From: a virus
Direction: 5' to 3' (one strand)
IMG/VR virus record: IMGVR_UViG_3300005911_000002
Location: 1-64,000 of that record
DNA: 64,000 nt
Part shown: piece by piece, positions 33,197 to 41,714 of the stretch
Layout: the number at the start of each line of letters is the position of its first letter
Position numbering within the stretch: the stretch's first letter is position 1
Translations under genes and position numbers: made by a program
Notes under the pieces: model-generated
Databases searched by the model: none
What the model was told of the DNA's origin: nothing
The model's input: the letters and a program-made list of their open reading frames with translations, nothing else

Positions 33197-35213
33197 ATAT
33201 GTTCAATGGGCGAGTGTGCTTCCTGACGGCCGACCCGCTAATTACCTGATCGACCCGAATGTTAAAGTAGCTGCGGCTGTTTTATCTGAGAGTGCCGAGA
33301 TACATCCTGAAATTGTGGAGTTCATCGAGAACCTACAGCCCGAGGATACCAAGAGCTATGTCCTAGCAATAGCTATGGGTTGTGGGGAGTTCTGGGGTTC
33401 CAACCTCAATGCGGATTACTTCGGGTGGGATGAACTATACCCGGCAGACCCCAAGGCCAAGTATGGCTTTAAAACTTTTATGGGTAACAAAATGTTCCGC
33501 AGGCATAAGCATACCGACACTAGCCCTTACTTTGGGAGAGTTGTTATGGTGGCGTACAATGAGCAGATGGGTCGGGTCGAGGTAATATACACACTTGATC
33601 ACGACAAACCAGAGAATGACAAAACGCTTAGAAACATGGACAAGGGAATATTCCCACAAGTGTCTATGGGGTGTAAGATAGCGTATGATGTATGCACAGT
33701 TTGCGGGCATAGATCGGACAACGGAAAAAGACGATGTGACCATATAAGACTTAGGAGAAATCATATTTATCCTGATGGAACTAAAGCTATGATGGATAAT
33801 ATACGACCTATATTCTTTGATCTTTCCATAGTAGATGTTCCAGCGGATTGCACGGCCTGGAGTGTTAAGAAGGTAGCTTCTATGGCGTATATTCCTGATA
33901 TGAAGATGTCGTCTATTAGCAAGAGAGTGCCATCCCAGACAATCGTAACAAACGACGTCAAAGAGTGGCTACCAGGAGCATTACTAGTAAACAGCGCTAT
34001 GGATAATAGTGTGGATATTCCAGTAGAATCGTTAATGGAAAGAGTGTCTCCGGAGTCGTTACTTCATGGTATGATGCTTATGGGTATGAAGCCTAAGCCA
34101 AATGAGTTTTGCCGTATGATAAGTAAGATGTTTGGCATAGATACTCCTGAAACATTCTCGCCACACATCGTGGACAGTGTTCCAACGGATGAGTTTGCAG
34201 CGTTTAAAGATATGATCTCTAAGGTAGTGAAGTCCGTTCCGGAGTTAGACGGCATAAAAGACTTTGTGAAAGATAGGACGTCAGCATCTCCGAGAGTACT
34301 AAGGATTGTCGTGGTTAAGAAATCACCTAAAGAAGTAATGGTTAAGAATGCTATGGAACATACTCCTATACAGGACACACTGAATAACTTGTACTTTATG
34401 CTGGGAGGCCAGATGTCAGATATCGCTGTTAAAAGTGCATCAGTTATAGGGCTCCCAATATTACGTAGAGTTCTGGACTATTTTGACATTGCTAAAATGA
34501 GGCGGGTACTGGCATTTCTTGTCGGGGCACGCGTTATTAATCAGGGTACGAATATAGCAACAACGCCATATACTGGAGTATATGACAACTCAGCTGAGTT
34601 GGCTACATATACGGATATTATGACAGGCATGCCCGCTGCTGTAAGTCTTCAAATGTTTAACAACATGACAGGTAAAACAGCTGGTATTGCATCTAAAGTA
34701 TTGATACCACCAGCGGTAGCGTACGCTACAAAGGCGTATCTGGACTACAAAGTTAATCGGGATGGTGTTTCCACACCTACCCAGGAATTAGTTCGGAATA
34801 ACCCAAAGATGATGACGCTCTTACTTGCTATATCACCATGGTTAGCAAAGAAGACCGGTCTTAATGAAGCGTCCCTTCTACTGGGAGCGGGTGTAGCGGG
34901 TTACGGCGCTGGCCAAGTAGCCGCAAAGATGGCTTCGTATGATGAAATAATTCTTACAGATGACAACAGGGATGACATATTCACAAAGTTAGCGATGGAA
35001 AATATAACCCCGCAGAGAGCGGAGTTACTAAAGAATATAGCAGCGGTGTTTCTCGCTGGGGCAGGGATAGGTGCTGTTGTAGGTGTTTCACCTGCATCAG
35101 ATGAGATTAAGGTAGAACCCCAACCTAGACCACAGCAGCAGAACCAACAGGAATTGCGGGAACAGTACGCTAAGAGATATTATAGCATGTTAAAAAGGAG
35201 GGGAGAGTTATGA
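33186..35213 (+). CDS. Prohead maturation protease with long C-terminal extension
   Basis: A 675-residue protein. The N-terminal 230 residues look like a herpesvirus/T4 gp21-type serine protease of phage heads: FRRHKHTDTSPYFGRV (His near 105), FPQVSMGCKI (Ser near 160), and FFDLSIVDVPAD (about 211-222). A zinc-like set VCTVCG...RRCDH (about 168-184) is inserted between the second and third motifs. The remaining 440 residues are an extension with hydrophobic segments near 590-610 and 620-640 and several K-x-A-[SG] tetrapeptides, perhaps a scaffold part cut by the protease. Overlaps with both neighbours support coupled translation. Confidence 0.7.
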   Translation: MLTKYVQWASVLPDGRPANYLIDPNVKVAAAVLSESAEIHPEIVEFIENLQPEDTKSYVLAIAMGCGEFWGSNLNADYFGWDELYPADPKAKYGFKTFMGNKMFRRHKHTDTSPYFGRVVMVAYNEQMGRVEVIYTLDHDKPENDKTLRNMDKGIFPQVSMGCKIAYDVCTVCGHRSDNGKRRCDHIRLRRNHIYPDGTKAMMDNIRPIFFDLSIVDVPADCTAWSVKKVASMAYIPDMKMSSISKRVPSQTIVTNDVKEWLPGALLVNSAMDNSVDIPVESLMERVSPESLLHGMMLMGMKPKPNEFCRMISKMFGIDTPETFSPHIVDSVPTDEFAAFKDMISKVVKSVPELDGIKDFVKDRTSASPRVLRIVVVKKSPKEVMVKNAMEHTPIQDTLNNLYFMLGGQMSDIAVKSASVIGLPILRRVLDYFDIAKMRRVLAFLVGARVINQGTNIATTPYTGVYDNSAELATYTDIMTGMPAAVSLQMFNNMTGKTAGIASKVLIPPAVAYATKAYLDYKVNRDGVSTPTQELVRNNPKMMTLLLAISPWLAKKTGLNEASLLLGAGVAGYGAGQVAAKMASYDEIILTDDNRDDIFTKLAMENITPQRAELLKNIAAVFLAGAGIGAVVGVSPASDEIKVEPQPRPQQQNQQELREQYAKRYYSMLKRRGEL

Positions 35214-35638
35214 TAAGCAGGCTACCAACAGACGGGAAAGCAGCATACGAAGCGACCTATAAAACGGCGTTGAGTTATTATGGGGGTGACAAAGAGGCCG
35301 CCTCGAAGGTTGCTTGGAGCACTGTGAAGAAACGTTACAAAAGAGACCCAACTTCCAAACAGTGGGAAAAACGGGCCAGTGCGGAGAGCTGGAAGTATAG
35401 TAATGTCAACATAGAGGACGAGCTTAAGAGTGCTAGTGTTACAAAGGATATGCTTATAGGCACTACCGGGGATAGCACAGACCTCAGTAAGGCGGCTATG
35501 TGGGACGACGATATAAAGATGGGGATATGTATAGCGATACGATCCCAGAACAAGGAACTGCTCAGAAAGGTAGCTCAATCAGATATTACCTATAATAAAA
35601 TACTGCTTGACAATTACTTGAACTGCGTGGTACAATAA
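35210..35638 (+). CDS. ChaB-domain-like protein
   Basis: A 142-residue protein, start overlapping the previous stop by 4 nt with GGGGAG upstream. The first 60 residues match the ChaB pattern: LPTDGKAAYEATYKTALSYYGGDKEAA, then SKVAWSTVKKRYKRD and QWEKR. ChaB-like domains are frequent in large phages and are often beside head genes; their role is unknown. The C-terminal 80 residues are unrecognised. Confidence 0.6.
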   Translation: MISRLPTDGKAAYEATYKTALSYYGGDKEAASKVAWSTVKKRYKRDPTSKQWEKRASAESWKYSNVNIEDELKSASVTKDMLIGTTGDSTDLSKAAMWDDDIKMGICIAIRSQNKELLRKVAQSDITYNKILLDNYLNCVVQ

Positions 35639-35669
35639 TTAGGAAATTTACGGTAGGAGGAATACTACA

Positions 35670-36275
35670 ATGGGTGTTAATGTACATGATATCCTTCGTA
35701 CGAAAACTGCAGAAGTTAAACCAACTTTCGCACAGGTACGGGAGAATTTAGTAAAAATGGCGGCAGTTAAAGTTGCTACTGAAGTTGTTACTGAACCAGC
35801 TACTAAACCAGCGCAGGAGACTGACCAGTCTAAATACGCTGCATACGGTGGAGAAGATAATGCAAAGGCTATCGTCCAATCAGCAGAATTGTTTGCAGAT
35901 GTGGCCGGAGATTTACTCATCACAAAGCTTGCAGAAGCAGTTATGGGAATGGGAGCACCAGCTCCAGCAGTTCCAGCAGCTCCAGCAGCTCCAGCAGCGC
36001 CAGTAGACCCAGCAGCTCAGGGAGCTCCAGGCGGTGGTGAAGAAGAAGCTATAATGGATGCTCTTCATCAGTTGCTCAGTGATCCAAATTCTCTGAATGA
36101 CCCAGAAGCTAAAGCGGCAATCGCTGAACTTCTCGCGGGTCTTGACGAACAGAAAATAGCAGAATTAGCGCAGGCTTATCCGGTAGTACAAGCTGTACTC
36201 CAGGAAGCTTCAGGAATGGGCGGACAGGCTCCAGCGCCAGCAATGGCACAGGCACCTGCTCCAGCAGCGATGTAA
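35670..36275 (+). CDS. Putative scaffold protein, Ala/Pro-rich
   Basis: A 201-residue protein with a GTAGGAGG ribosome site. Helical N-terminus (KTAE, KMAA, KVAT, KLAE tetrapeptides), a Pro/Ala linker made of APA and PAA units (about residues 92-123, DNA repeat CCAGCAGCT), then an acidic helical part (about 125-175) and a second Ala/Pro tail. This low-complexity helical design, in front of the major capsid gene and after the protease, suits a scaffold or capsid-interior protein. Confidence 0.5.
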   Translation: MGVNVHDILRTKTAEVKPTFAQVRENLVKMAAVKVATEVVTEPATKPAQETDQSKYAAYGGEDNAKAIVQSAELFADVAGDLLITKLAEAVMGMGAPAPAVPAAPAAPAAPVDPAAQGAPGGGEEEAIMDALHQLLSDPNSLNDPEAKAAIAELLAGLDEQKIAELAQAYPVVQAVLQEASGMGGQAPAPAMAQAPAPAAM

Positions 36276-36300
36276 TTCTTTTTTAAATCTAACTTAGATA

Positions 36301-36331
36301 GACAGGGGAGAGGGTGTACTTCTCCCCTGTC
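36301..36331 (+). other. Strong hairpin without T-run in the head operon
   Basis: GACAGGGGAGA (36301-36311) pairs perfectly with TCTCCCCTGTC (36321-36331) around a 9-nt loop. The next bases are TTAGGTTATC, so classical termination is unlikely. An RNA-processing or stability element between the scaffold-like and downstream genes is possible. Confidence 0.6.
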
Positions 36332-36352
36332 TTAGGTTATCGGAGGTTGTGA

Positions 36353-36868
36353 ATGGACATGAATGCTTTGGCCGAAGCATTAGAAAGTATCGCGTACCAG
36401 TATGAGGATGAGCAGCTACGTAGAGTTGGTGAATCAATAGAGCTCGGAGTAGCACGAAGTCTTGTAAAGCTTGCACGAAAACAAATAAAAGTCGGGTATG
36501 GCTCCTCTATGTTTGGAGATGATATGGACTTTTGGGAAGGGTATGAGAACGTTAAGCCAGAACCAAAGAAGTGGTTCAGAGAACGCAAGCCATTTGTAGC
36601 GGATAAGACTGTCACAAGGATGGACCCGAATCCGGCTAGAAATTTCCAAGCGGACCCGCCGAAAGCACCCGGATGGACCAAGCGATTTTTCACAGCTCTT
36701 TCGAAGAAACTAAAGAACATACCATGGAAGTATAAAGGACCTGGCGGGGCACTGCTTGCGGCCGGAACTAGCTATAAACTTCTAGATTGGATTACCAAGC
36801 GCAAACCGATGCGGGGATATGCTGGAGATCTACAAAAAGTTGTAAAGTTACCTTACTACGGGAGGTAG
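36353..36868 (+). CDS. Small basic head-operon protein, unknown
   Basis: A 171-residue protein, ribosome site CGGAGG. It has a helical start (LAEALESIAYQYEDEQLRRVGESIE), KLARK near 42, and a basic, Trp/Pro-rich C-terminal half (KAPGWTKRFFTALSKKLKN). The charge suggests contact with DNA or the acidic inner capsid, but nothing is recognised. Confidence 0.5.
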   Translation: MDMNALAEALESIAYQYEDEQLRRVGESIELGVARSLVKLARKQIKVGYGSSMFGDDMDFWEGYENVKPEPKKWFRERKPFVADKTVTRMDPNPARNFQADPPKAPGWTKRFFTALSKKLKNIPWKYKGPGGALLAAGTSYKLLDWITKRKPMRGYAGDLQKVVKLPYYGR

Positions 36869-36870
36869 TT

Positions 36871-37263
36871 ATGAATATACGAGAAGAACTTCTAAAAGTA
36901 GCCGGACTCATGAAGCAAGAGGCCGCTAAATCAGAGATTAGGAGTATTATAAAAACGTCTTCCAAGGCAGATAGTATTTCACTGGACATTCCCCCGGTGC
37001 AAGACACCACTAAGATCGCTCTCGAAGTTGCTAATGAGATGATCAATAAGGGCCTTGCACCAGAGCACCAGTACAGGAACCTTGTGAGTAACCTAATAGA
37101 AATGCCAATGGAAAAACTGGCCTCTTTTAGGGATGGTATTGGCAATGGGATTTTCGATTTAATGGACGTGGACAAGGAAAACACTAGACTTGTAGACGCC
37201 AGCTCACTAGGAAACACTAGTAGTCCAGCGTTTGCGGACTGGCTGGACAAGTATAGTGGTTAA
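36871..37263 (+). CDS. Small helical head-operon protein, unknown
   Basis: A 130-residue protein from the ATG at 36871, chosen because GGGAGG lies 7 nt upstream; a longer in-frame start overlaps the previous gene. Helical; starts MNIREELLKVAGLMKQEAAK and carries KVAG and KLAS, as the major capsid protein does at its own N-terminus (KVKVAG). It could be a scaffold or internal head protein. Confidence 0.5.
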   Translation: MNIREELLKVAGLMKQEAAKSEIRSIIKTSSKADSISLDIPPVQDTTKIALEVANEMINKGLAPEHQYRNLVSNLIEMPMEKLASFRDGIGNGIFDLMDVDKENTRLVDASSLGNTSSPAFADWLDKYSG

Positions 37264-37269
37264 TTTGAA

Positions 37270-37298
37270 TTGACAAGTAGTGGCAGATATGTTATACT
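37270..37298 (+). promoter_or_regulatory. Host-type promoter of the capsid genes
   Basis: TTGACA (37270-37275), 17-bp spacer, TATACT (37293-37298) with a TGT extended -10, 32 bp before the decoration-like gene. It is close to consensus, as expected for a highly expressed capsid unit. Confidence 0.85.
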
Positions 37299-37330
37299 GT
37301 ATTTGATAAGTTTAATGAGGAGGAAGATTA

Positions 37331-37777
37331 ATGGAACCTAGAATGGAAATTTTAAACAGCTGCGAAAGATACAGAGTTAGAAATGTACTTCTTGCAACTG
37401 GCGTTACAGGCCTTCTGGAAGGCGAGCCAATTCAGTTGGATTCCGCTGGAAAAGGCATTAAAATTGGATCGACCGCGGCATCGAGCCCGTTTACGTATTT
37501 GGTATATGAGGAAGATTCAAACTCACCAGGTACTTGGCCTAATGCAGGTGTTGCCGTTATTGAAATATTTGGACACCTTAATATTCGTACTACTGTGTAT
37601 AACGCAGCAAAAACGTACGCAATAGGAAGTGCTCTCACATTAGTAAGTGGTAAATGGGACCTCGCTACTTTCGAACAGAAGATATTTGGGTATGCACAGG
37701 TACTCCCAGCATCGCAGGATGCACCGATGGAAATCCAATGTATTGAGAACGGCATTACATTGCCAGCGGAGGCATAA
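37331..37777 (+). CDS. Putative capsid decoration / head stabilisation protein
   Basis: A 148-residue, mainly beta protein with a GAGGAGG ribosome site and its own near-consensus promoter. It has features of small head-stabilising proteins: a hydrophobic beta start, a Gly/Ala/Thr-rich core with YNAAKTYAIGSALTLVSG (about 96-113), and an FGYAQVL strand. It directly precedes the major capsid protein, the common place for a decoration protein. Role inferred from size, fold type and position. Confidence 0.55.
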   Translation: MEPRMEILNSCERYRVRNVLLATGVTGLLEGEPIQLDSAGKGIKIGSTAASSPFTYLVYEEDSNSPGTWPNAGVAVIEIFGHLNIRTTVYNAAKTYAIGSALTLVSGKWDLATFEQKIFGYAQVLPASQDAPMEIQCIENGITLPAEA

Positions 37778-37780
37778 TCG

Positions 37781-38740
37781 ATGAATATAACACGAGAAGA
37801 AAAAGTTAAAGTTGCTGGTGTTTTTCGCGAAACACTTATTGATGGAAATATCAAAGAAGCCGAAGCTCAGATTTCTGATTACGTAAAACTACGTATTAGA
37901 GAAGAATCTGTTGCCAAACAGCTTTTTAGGGTCCGGGACGATATTACTCTTAAGAGTAGAGAAGTCAGAGAACAAGATGAACTTGTTGATGATGCTAATC
38001 AGCTCTTTAAAGGGATGCTCGAAAACAACATAGAATTGTTCGTAAGAACAAAACTAGCAAAATACGCCACCGCAGAACAAGGCTCTTTCACTAGAAATAG
38101 TAGAGTCCGCAGAGAAAGAAGAGAATATGCTTACTTTCCAATCATGAGAATCTGGACTGACGTCTATGAATTCGACTTGGACAAGTTAGATATCCATTCT
38201 GACACAGAGCTTATTACGGAGCTTGAGAATGACTTCGTATATGCTTTCAACGACAGACTCGATGCAATTGTTCTTCAGTTATTCTTGGATGCTATTGGTA
38301 AAGTTACTGCAAACAACGTAGTTTCTGCAAATGCTAATGCTACAAGAGCGGACTGGAAAGCTTTGATTGACGCTATGGAAGCCAACAAACTGTTGGCCAG
38401 TGTACTCGCTACATCAACCACAAGAGCAAGGGATACATTCCTTCTCACTGGTACAGATATAGGTGATCACGCTGGAGAAACTTTTAGACAGGGTGACAAG
38501 TACTTTGAAACTATCGCTGGTCTTAAGAAAGTAACATCTGTTGCTTCTCCACTTACCGTCGATAATGTTGTATGGTGTATGGCTTCATCTGATTATGTTG
38601 GTGATATGTTTAATGTAACTCCAATGACAATCAGAACGAAAGAAATACCTTTCGAAAACAAAATGCAAATGAAGGGTTTTTGTGATGTAGCTGTTGGACT
38701 TGCTAACATTAAAGGTGTTGCAAGACTTAGCTTCACATAG
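37781..38740 (+). CDS. Major capsid protein (HK97-like fold)
   Basis: A 319-residue protein, start 4 nt after the previous stop with GGAGG upstream. It is of the right size and place for a major head protein: promoter before it, terminator after it, decoration-like gene before. A helical N-terminus contains KVAG near residue 11. The Asp/Leu-rich central part (FDLDKLDIHSDTELITELEN) is followed by long helices and a DTFLLTGTDIG segment near 224, consistent with an HK97-type layout, though the fold is not proved by motif. A possible N-terminal delta-domain cut by the protease is not evident. Confidence 0.7.
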   Translation: MNITREEKVKVAGVFRETLIDGNIKEAEAQISDYVKLRIREESVAKQLFRVRDDITLKSREVREQDELVDDANQLFKGMLENNIELFVRTKLAKYATAEQGSFTRNSRVRRERREYAYFPIMRIWTDVYEFDLDKLDIHSDTELITELENDFVYAFNDRLDAIVLQLFLDAIGKVTANNVVSANANATRADWKALIDAMEANKLLASVLATSTTRARDTFLLTGTDIGDHAGETFRQGDKYFETIAGLKKVTSVASPLTVDNVVWCMASSDYVGDMFNVTPMTIRTKEIPFENKMQMKGFCDVAVGLANIKGVARLSFT

Positions 38741-38770
38741 AAACTGTTCGCGCAACGCGATATATAAAAA

Positions 38771-38799
38771 GCACGAGGGTTTGGCTCTCGTGCTTTTTT
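38771..38799 (+). terminator. Intrinsic terminator after the major capsid gene
   Basis: GCACGAG (38771-38777) pairs with CTCGTGC (38787-38793), then T6. Confidence 0.85.
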
Positions 38800-38800
38800 C

Positions 38801-38829
38801 TTGTATTTTTGTCGTATATGTGATATAAT
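38801..38829 (+). promoter_or_regulatory. Host-type promoter of the connector genes
   Basis: TTGTAT (38801-38806), 17-bp spacer, TATAAT (38824-38829) with a TGA extended -10. It lies just after the capsid terminator. Confidence 0.7.
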
Positions 38830-38859
38830 CATATTATTAAAATTCCATGGAGGATTAGT

Positions 38860-39243
38860 ATGAAAAAAGTTATAGTAAAGAATAAGTCAGAGGCGACCCT
38901 AGTATTAGATGGTGGCCCGGTAGTTAAGGGTCTAGAGGAGAAGTTAGTCGACGCTGATATTATGTTACGACCCTCAAACAAACGGCTATTAGGCAAATAC
39001 ATCCAGATTCTTGAAGCTACAATGCCTGTTGCTACCGTCCCAGAACCATTGAAAGAAGCACCTAAAGTAGCTGCGCCCGTAGTACCTGCGGTACCTGATG
39101 TAGAGGCGGTCGTAGAACCAGACCCACTCGAAGCAGACATACTCGCGGCTATGGAAGCAAGCATTAAAGAAGAGCCTGCAGTTAAAGAAGATGTTAAGGA
39201 AGACGTGCCTGAAGTTAAGAAAAAAAGAAACAGAAAAAAATAG
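38860..39243 (+). CDS. Small Pro/Ala/Lys-rich protein, unknown
   Basis: A 127-residue protein with a TGGAGG ribosome site. N-terminal 50 residues may be a small beta domain; the rest is a Pro/Ala/Val/Glu linker ending in a very basic tail (VKKKRNRKK). The basic tail could bind DNA or RNA. It sits at the start of the head-tail connector unit. Confidence 0.5.
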   Translation: MKKVIVKNKSEATLVLDGGPVVKGLEEKLVDADIMLRPSNKRLLGKYIQILEATMPVATVPEPLKEAPKVAAPVVPAVPDVEAVVEPDPLEADILAAMEASIKEEPAVKEDVKEDVPEVKKKRNRKK

Positions 39244-39387
39244 ATGAAGAAAATCGTCTCATCTAATTTTCAGACGTCAGACGAAATAACAAAAGTAGCG
39301 GAGAAGCTAAAAGATGAGTATATTAGAAAAAATAAGAAAAAGGATGAAGGACACAGAGGAAGCAAACGCGATCCTAAACGCAGTTGA
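39244..39387 (+). CDS. Possible 47-residue basic protein overlapping the next gene
   Basis: A 47-codon frame whose ATG directly follows the stop of the previous gene (TAGATG) and which overlaps the next gene by 74 nt. It encodes a Lys-rich peptide (start MKKIVSSNFQTSDEITKVAE, end KRDPKRS). No ribosome site is visible, so it would need coupled translation. It may be spurious. Confidence 0.25.
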   Translation: MKKIVSSNFQTSDEITKVAEKLKDEYIRKNKKKDEGHRGSKRDPKRS

Positions 39388-39718
39388 GTTTTCAGAAGTA
39401 ACTATGCAGGATGCGATTGATGAAGCAGTTGACGAGTTCAACACATTATATGCCCCCCAGAGTTCTGATACGGAAGAAACCATTCCGTTTTTTGCTTTAT
39501 TTTTCGGAGTATGTACAAAGCTTCATGAAACCGCTAAGCTAGTAGCCAAGAGGAACTCGATTGCGTATAACGACGCAGGTGAGTCTCTTGACTACGATGG
39601 GAATAAAGACAGGGCCTATTCAGAATCTCTGCAGTACTTTTCTACTTTGTGGGAAAGGAGACAGAGGAATCTTAAGGCCAAAAAGAATGCACTGGGGTTT
39701 ATGGGGTCACTAGTATGA
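39314..39718 (+). CDS. Putative head-tail connector protein
   Basis: A 134-residue helical protein. GGAG lies 10 nt before the start. It sits between the capsid and the tail-completion genes and its 3' end overlaps the next start. Size, helical character and place fit a head-tail connector or adaptor (inference). Confidence 0.5.
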   Translation: MSILEKIRKRMKDTEEANAILNAVEFSEVTMQDAIDEAVDEFNTLYAPQSSDTEETIPFFALFFGVCTKLHETAKLVAKRNSIAYNDAGESLDYDGNKDRAYSESLQYFSTLWERRQRNLKAKKNALGFMGSLV

Positions 39719-40512
39719 TCATAGGGAGAATGCTTCCAACTGGGCCGTACTCGATTTATTTAGAATGGAGTATCCGAGATATTGAGCTCTTAACCATGGA
39801 CACTGTTGAAATATACAGGAGTAGTGGTGAAGCAGGTCCCTACGATTTGAAAGTTAGCCTTGATACTGGGCCCGCAGCTTACCTAGACGAGGGTATGAAC
39901 AATGTTTCATATCAAAGAGTATTTTACTACATCATCAAACTGGTTAGGGATGATGAGGTAATCGACCAGTCCCCCAAGCTGTGCATAGAACATACGGACG
40001 GACAGCAAGACCTTCTATATGGTATGATACAACGCGCGTCGTCTATCGGCTATCGAAGGTTGTTTGGTTCCAAATTATATGTTCTCCAGAAAAGGGACTG
40101 GGGTGTCCCTTGCGAGTGTCGCGACATGATACGAGGGCACTCTAGCGAGGATGACTGTAGAGCCTGTTATGGGACTAGCTTCCATGGCGGGTTTTACACC
40201 CCAGTTATAACAAGAGGTAAAAGGTCCCCGTTTGTTAAGAAATCTATAATGCAGTATTTTGTGACAGAACCGGGTGACGAGATGATAAAGCTAATGAACT
40301 ATCCTGTAGTTAAGGTGGGGGACACGTTAGTGGATTCTATGAATCATAGATATGAAATTATAAACATCCGAGTGAATAGGCGGCTGGACTTAATGGTCTC
40401 CCAACTATTGCAGGTTCGGAGATACCCGTCAATTAGCGACTTGATTTATATGTATGATTTAGATATCCCAGCCCTTAAACCTGAAATCTACAGGACGCAT
40501 GTTCCACTATAA
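39715..40512 (+). CDS. Head-tail region structural protein with zinc-like motif
   Basis: A 265-residue protein with overlapping start. The first 90 residues look like a fibronectin-type beta domain (PYSIYLEWS, VEIYRSSG, YIIKLVRDD). Then C133, C135, C148 and C151 (CECRDMIRGHSSEDDCRACYG) form a compact four-cysteine site followed by GTSFHGGFY, similar to zinc motifs of large-phage structural proteins near the neck. The C-terminus is beta-rich. A neck or tail-completion role is inferred. Confidence 0.5.
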   Translation: MIIGRMLPTGPYSIYLEWSIRDIELLTMDTVEIYRSSGEAGPYDLKVSLDTGPAAYLDEGMNNVSYQRVFYYIIKLVRDDEVIDQSPKLCIEHTDGQQDLLYGMIQRASSIGYRRLFGSKLYVLQKRDWGVPCECRDMIRGHSSEDDCRACYGTSFHGGFYTPVITRGKRSPFVKKSIMQYFVTEPGDEMIKLMNYPVVKVGDTLVDSMNHRYEIINIRVNRRLDLMVSQLLQVRRYPSISDLIYMYDLDIPALKPEIYRTHVPL

Positions 40513-40524
40513 ACTGGGGGAGCA

Positions 40525-41004
40525 ATGCGAGTAGTAATAGAACCTAAAACACAACTACCATATCAGAATAAAGAGTTATCAGATGATAGATATAAGCAGC
40601 TACTGCTGTTTAAGTGTATCGAAGAGATAAAAAAAGTAATGGCTTCGGGGATATTTAAACACCCTACGGGAGCACTTATGAACTCTATAAACGGGTATGT
40701 TGTTGGCGAATATATCATTATCTATTCAGATAAACAATACGCGACAGCGCAGGAGTTCGGGGTTAAGCCCCATGCTATGTGGTATCTACTTGGGAAGACC
40801 GTCCCGATTAAAATATTCAACACATTTGGCGGTCCTCCTAAAACGATCTATAGGAAGGTTACCTTCGAAGCGTTGTCCAGGGGTAAGTGGCATCATCCGG
40901 GTTCTCCGGGGAAATACTTTATGAAAACAGGTATTGACAAAGCAATGTCCCAGGCAACGGAGTTAAGGATGAAGATGATAAGTGGGGGGAATGTATTCAT
41001 ATGA
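40525..41004 (+). CDS. HK97 gp10-like tail-completion / neck protein
   Basis: A 159-residue protein with a GGGGGAG ribosome site. The segment SDKQYATAQEFGVKPHAMWY (about 70-90) corresponds to the YA-x-x-x-EFG-x-x-P hallmark of HK97 gp10-like proteins, which complete the head-tail joint. Position after connector-like genes agrees. The 3' end overlaps the radical SAM gene by 4 nt. Confidence 0.65.
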   Translation: MRVVIEPKTQLPYQNKELSDDRYKQLLLFKCIEEIKKVMASGIFKHPTGALMNSINGYVVGEYIIIYSDKQYATAQEFGVKPHAMWYLLGKTVPIKIFNTFGGPPKTIYRKVTFEALSRGKWHHPGSPGKYFMKTGIDKAMSQATELRMKMISGGNVFI

Positions 41005-41714
41005 TTAAAATAGCAGGATATCAGGGAGTTTCTACTGTAGACTACCCTGGAAAACTTTCGTTTGTGATGTATACTTATGGGTGCCCCATGAGGTGCCCTT
41101 ACTGTTTCAATAGTGCTCTCGTAGATCCATGTATGGAAAAAGATATGACATTCCTAACAAAAGATGATATCTACTCTGTGCTGGATTCTAGAAAAGATTT
41201 TGTAGAGGCTATCGTTATATCTGGTGGAGAGCCTACCCTACATTCAGGGTTAATACCGTTTATTAGGGAGCTCAGGGATAGGTATCCGTTAGCTATCAAA
41301 GTAGATACTTCCGGGATAAACCCAGGAGTCCTGCTAAAACTTATGGATGGGGTGGACTATATCGCCATGGATGTGAAAACATCTTTTGATAAGTATAGTA
41401 TGTTCTCCCCGGATGTAACTGCTTGGAGGAGAATACTCGAGAGTATGGTATTTTTAAATAATAACGGTAGGTGTGACTATGAGTTTAGAACTACCGTGTG
41501 GAAGGGCGGATTCAATCTAGAGGATGCAGTTTTAGTAGCTAGATTTATGTCAGGCGGTGCTACATATTATCTACAGAACTTGGTGGATAACGCTAGCCCG
41601 ATGCTTCTCCCAGACAAAGTCGGGGATGAGAGATATACGAAGAAAGAAGTGCTTGCGATAGCAAAAGAACTCGGGGATTCCGGAGTAACTGTAAAACTTA
41701 GGGGGTTTGATTAA
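41001..41714 (+). CDS. nrdG: Anaerobic ribonucleotide reductase activating enzyme (radical SAM)
   Basis: A 237-residue radical SAM enzyme. The cluster motif CPMRCPYC places Cys at 28, 32 and 35 (CxxxCxxC), preceded by the typical GVSTVDYPGKLS start of NrdG2-type activases. SAM-binding GGEP occurs near 75 (ISGGEPTLH). It would make the glycyl radical in NrdD, whose gene lies 8 kb downstream. A QueE-like or other radical SAM role is less likely given NrdD. It is unusually nested between a neck gene and another virion-like gene, overlapping both (4 nt before; 1 nt after). Confidence 0.82.
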   Translation: MIKIAGYQGVSTVDYPGKLSFVMYTYGCPMRCPYCFNSALVDPCMEKDMTFLTKDDIYSVLDSRKDFVEAIVISGGEPTLHSGLIPFIRELRDRYPLAIKVDTSGINPGVLLKLMDGVDYIAMDVKTSFDKYSMFSPDVTAWRRILESMVFLNNNGRCDYEFRTTVWKGGFNLEDAVLVARFMSGGATYYLQNLVDNASPMLLPDKVGDERYTKKEVLAIAKELGDSGVTVKLRGFD

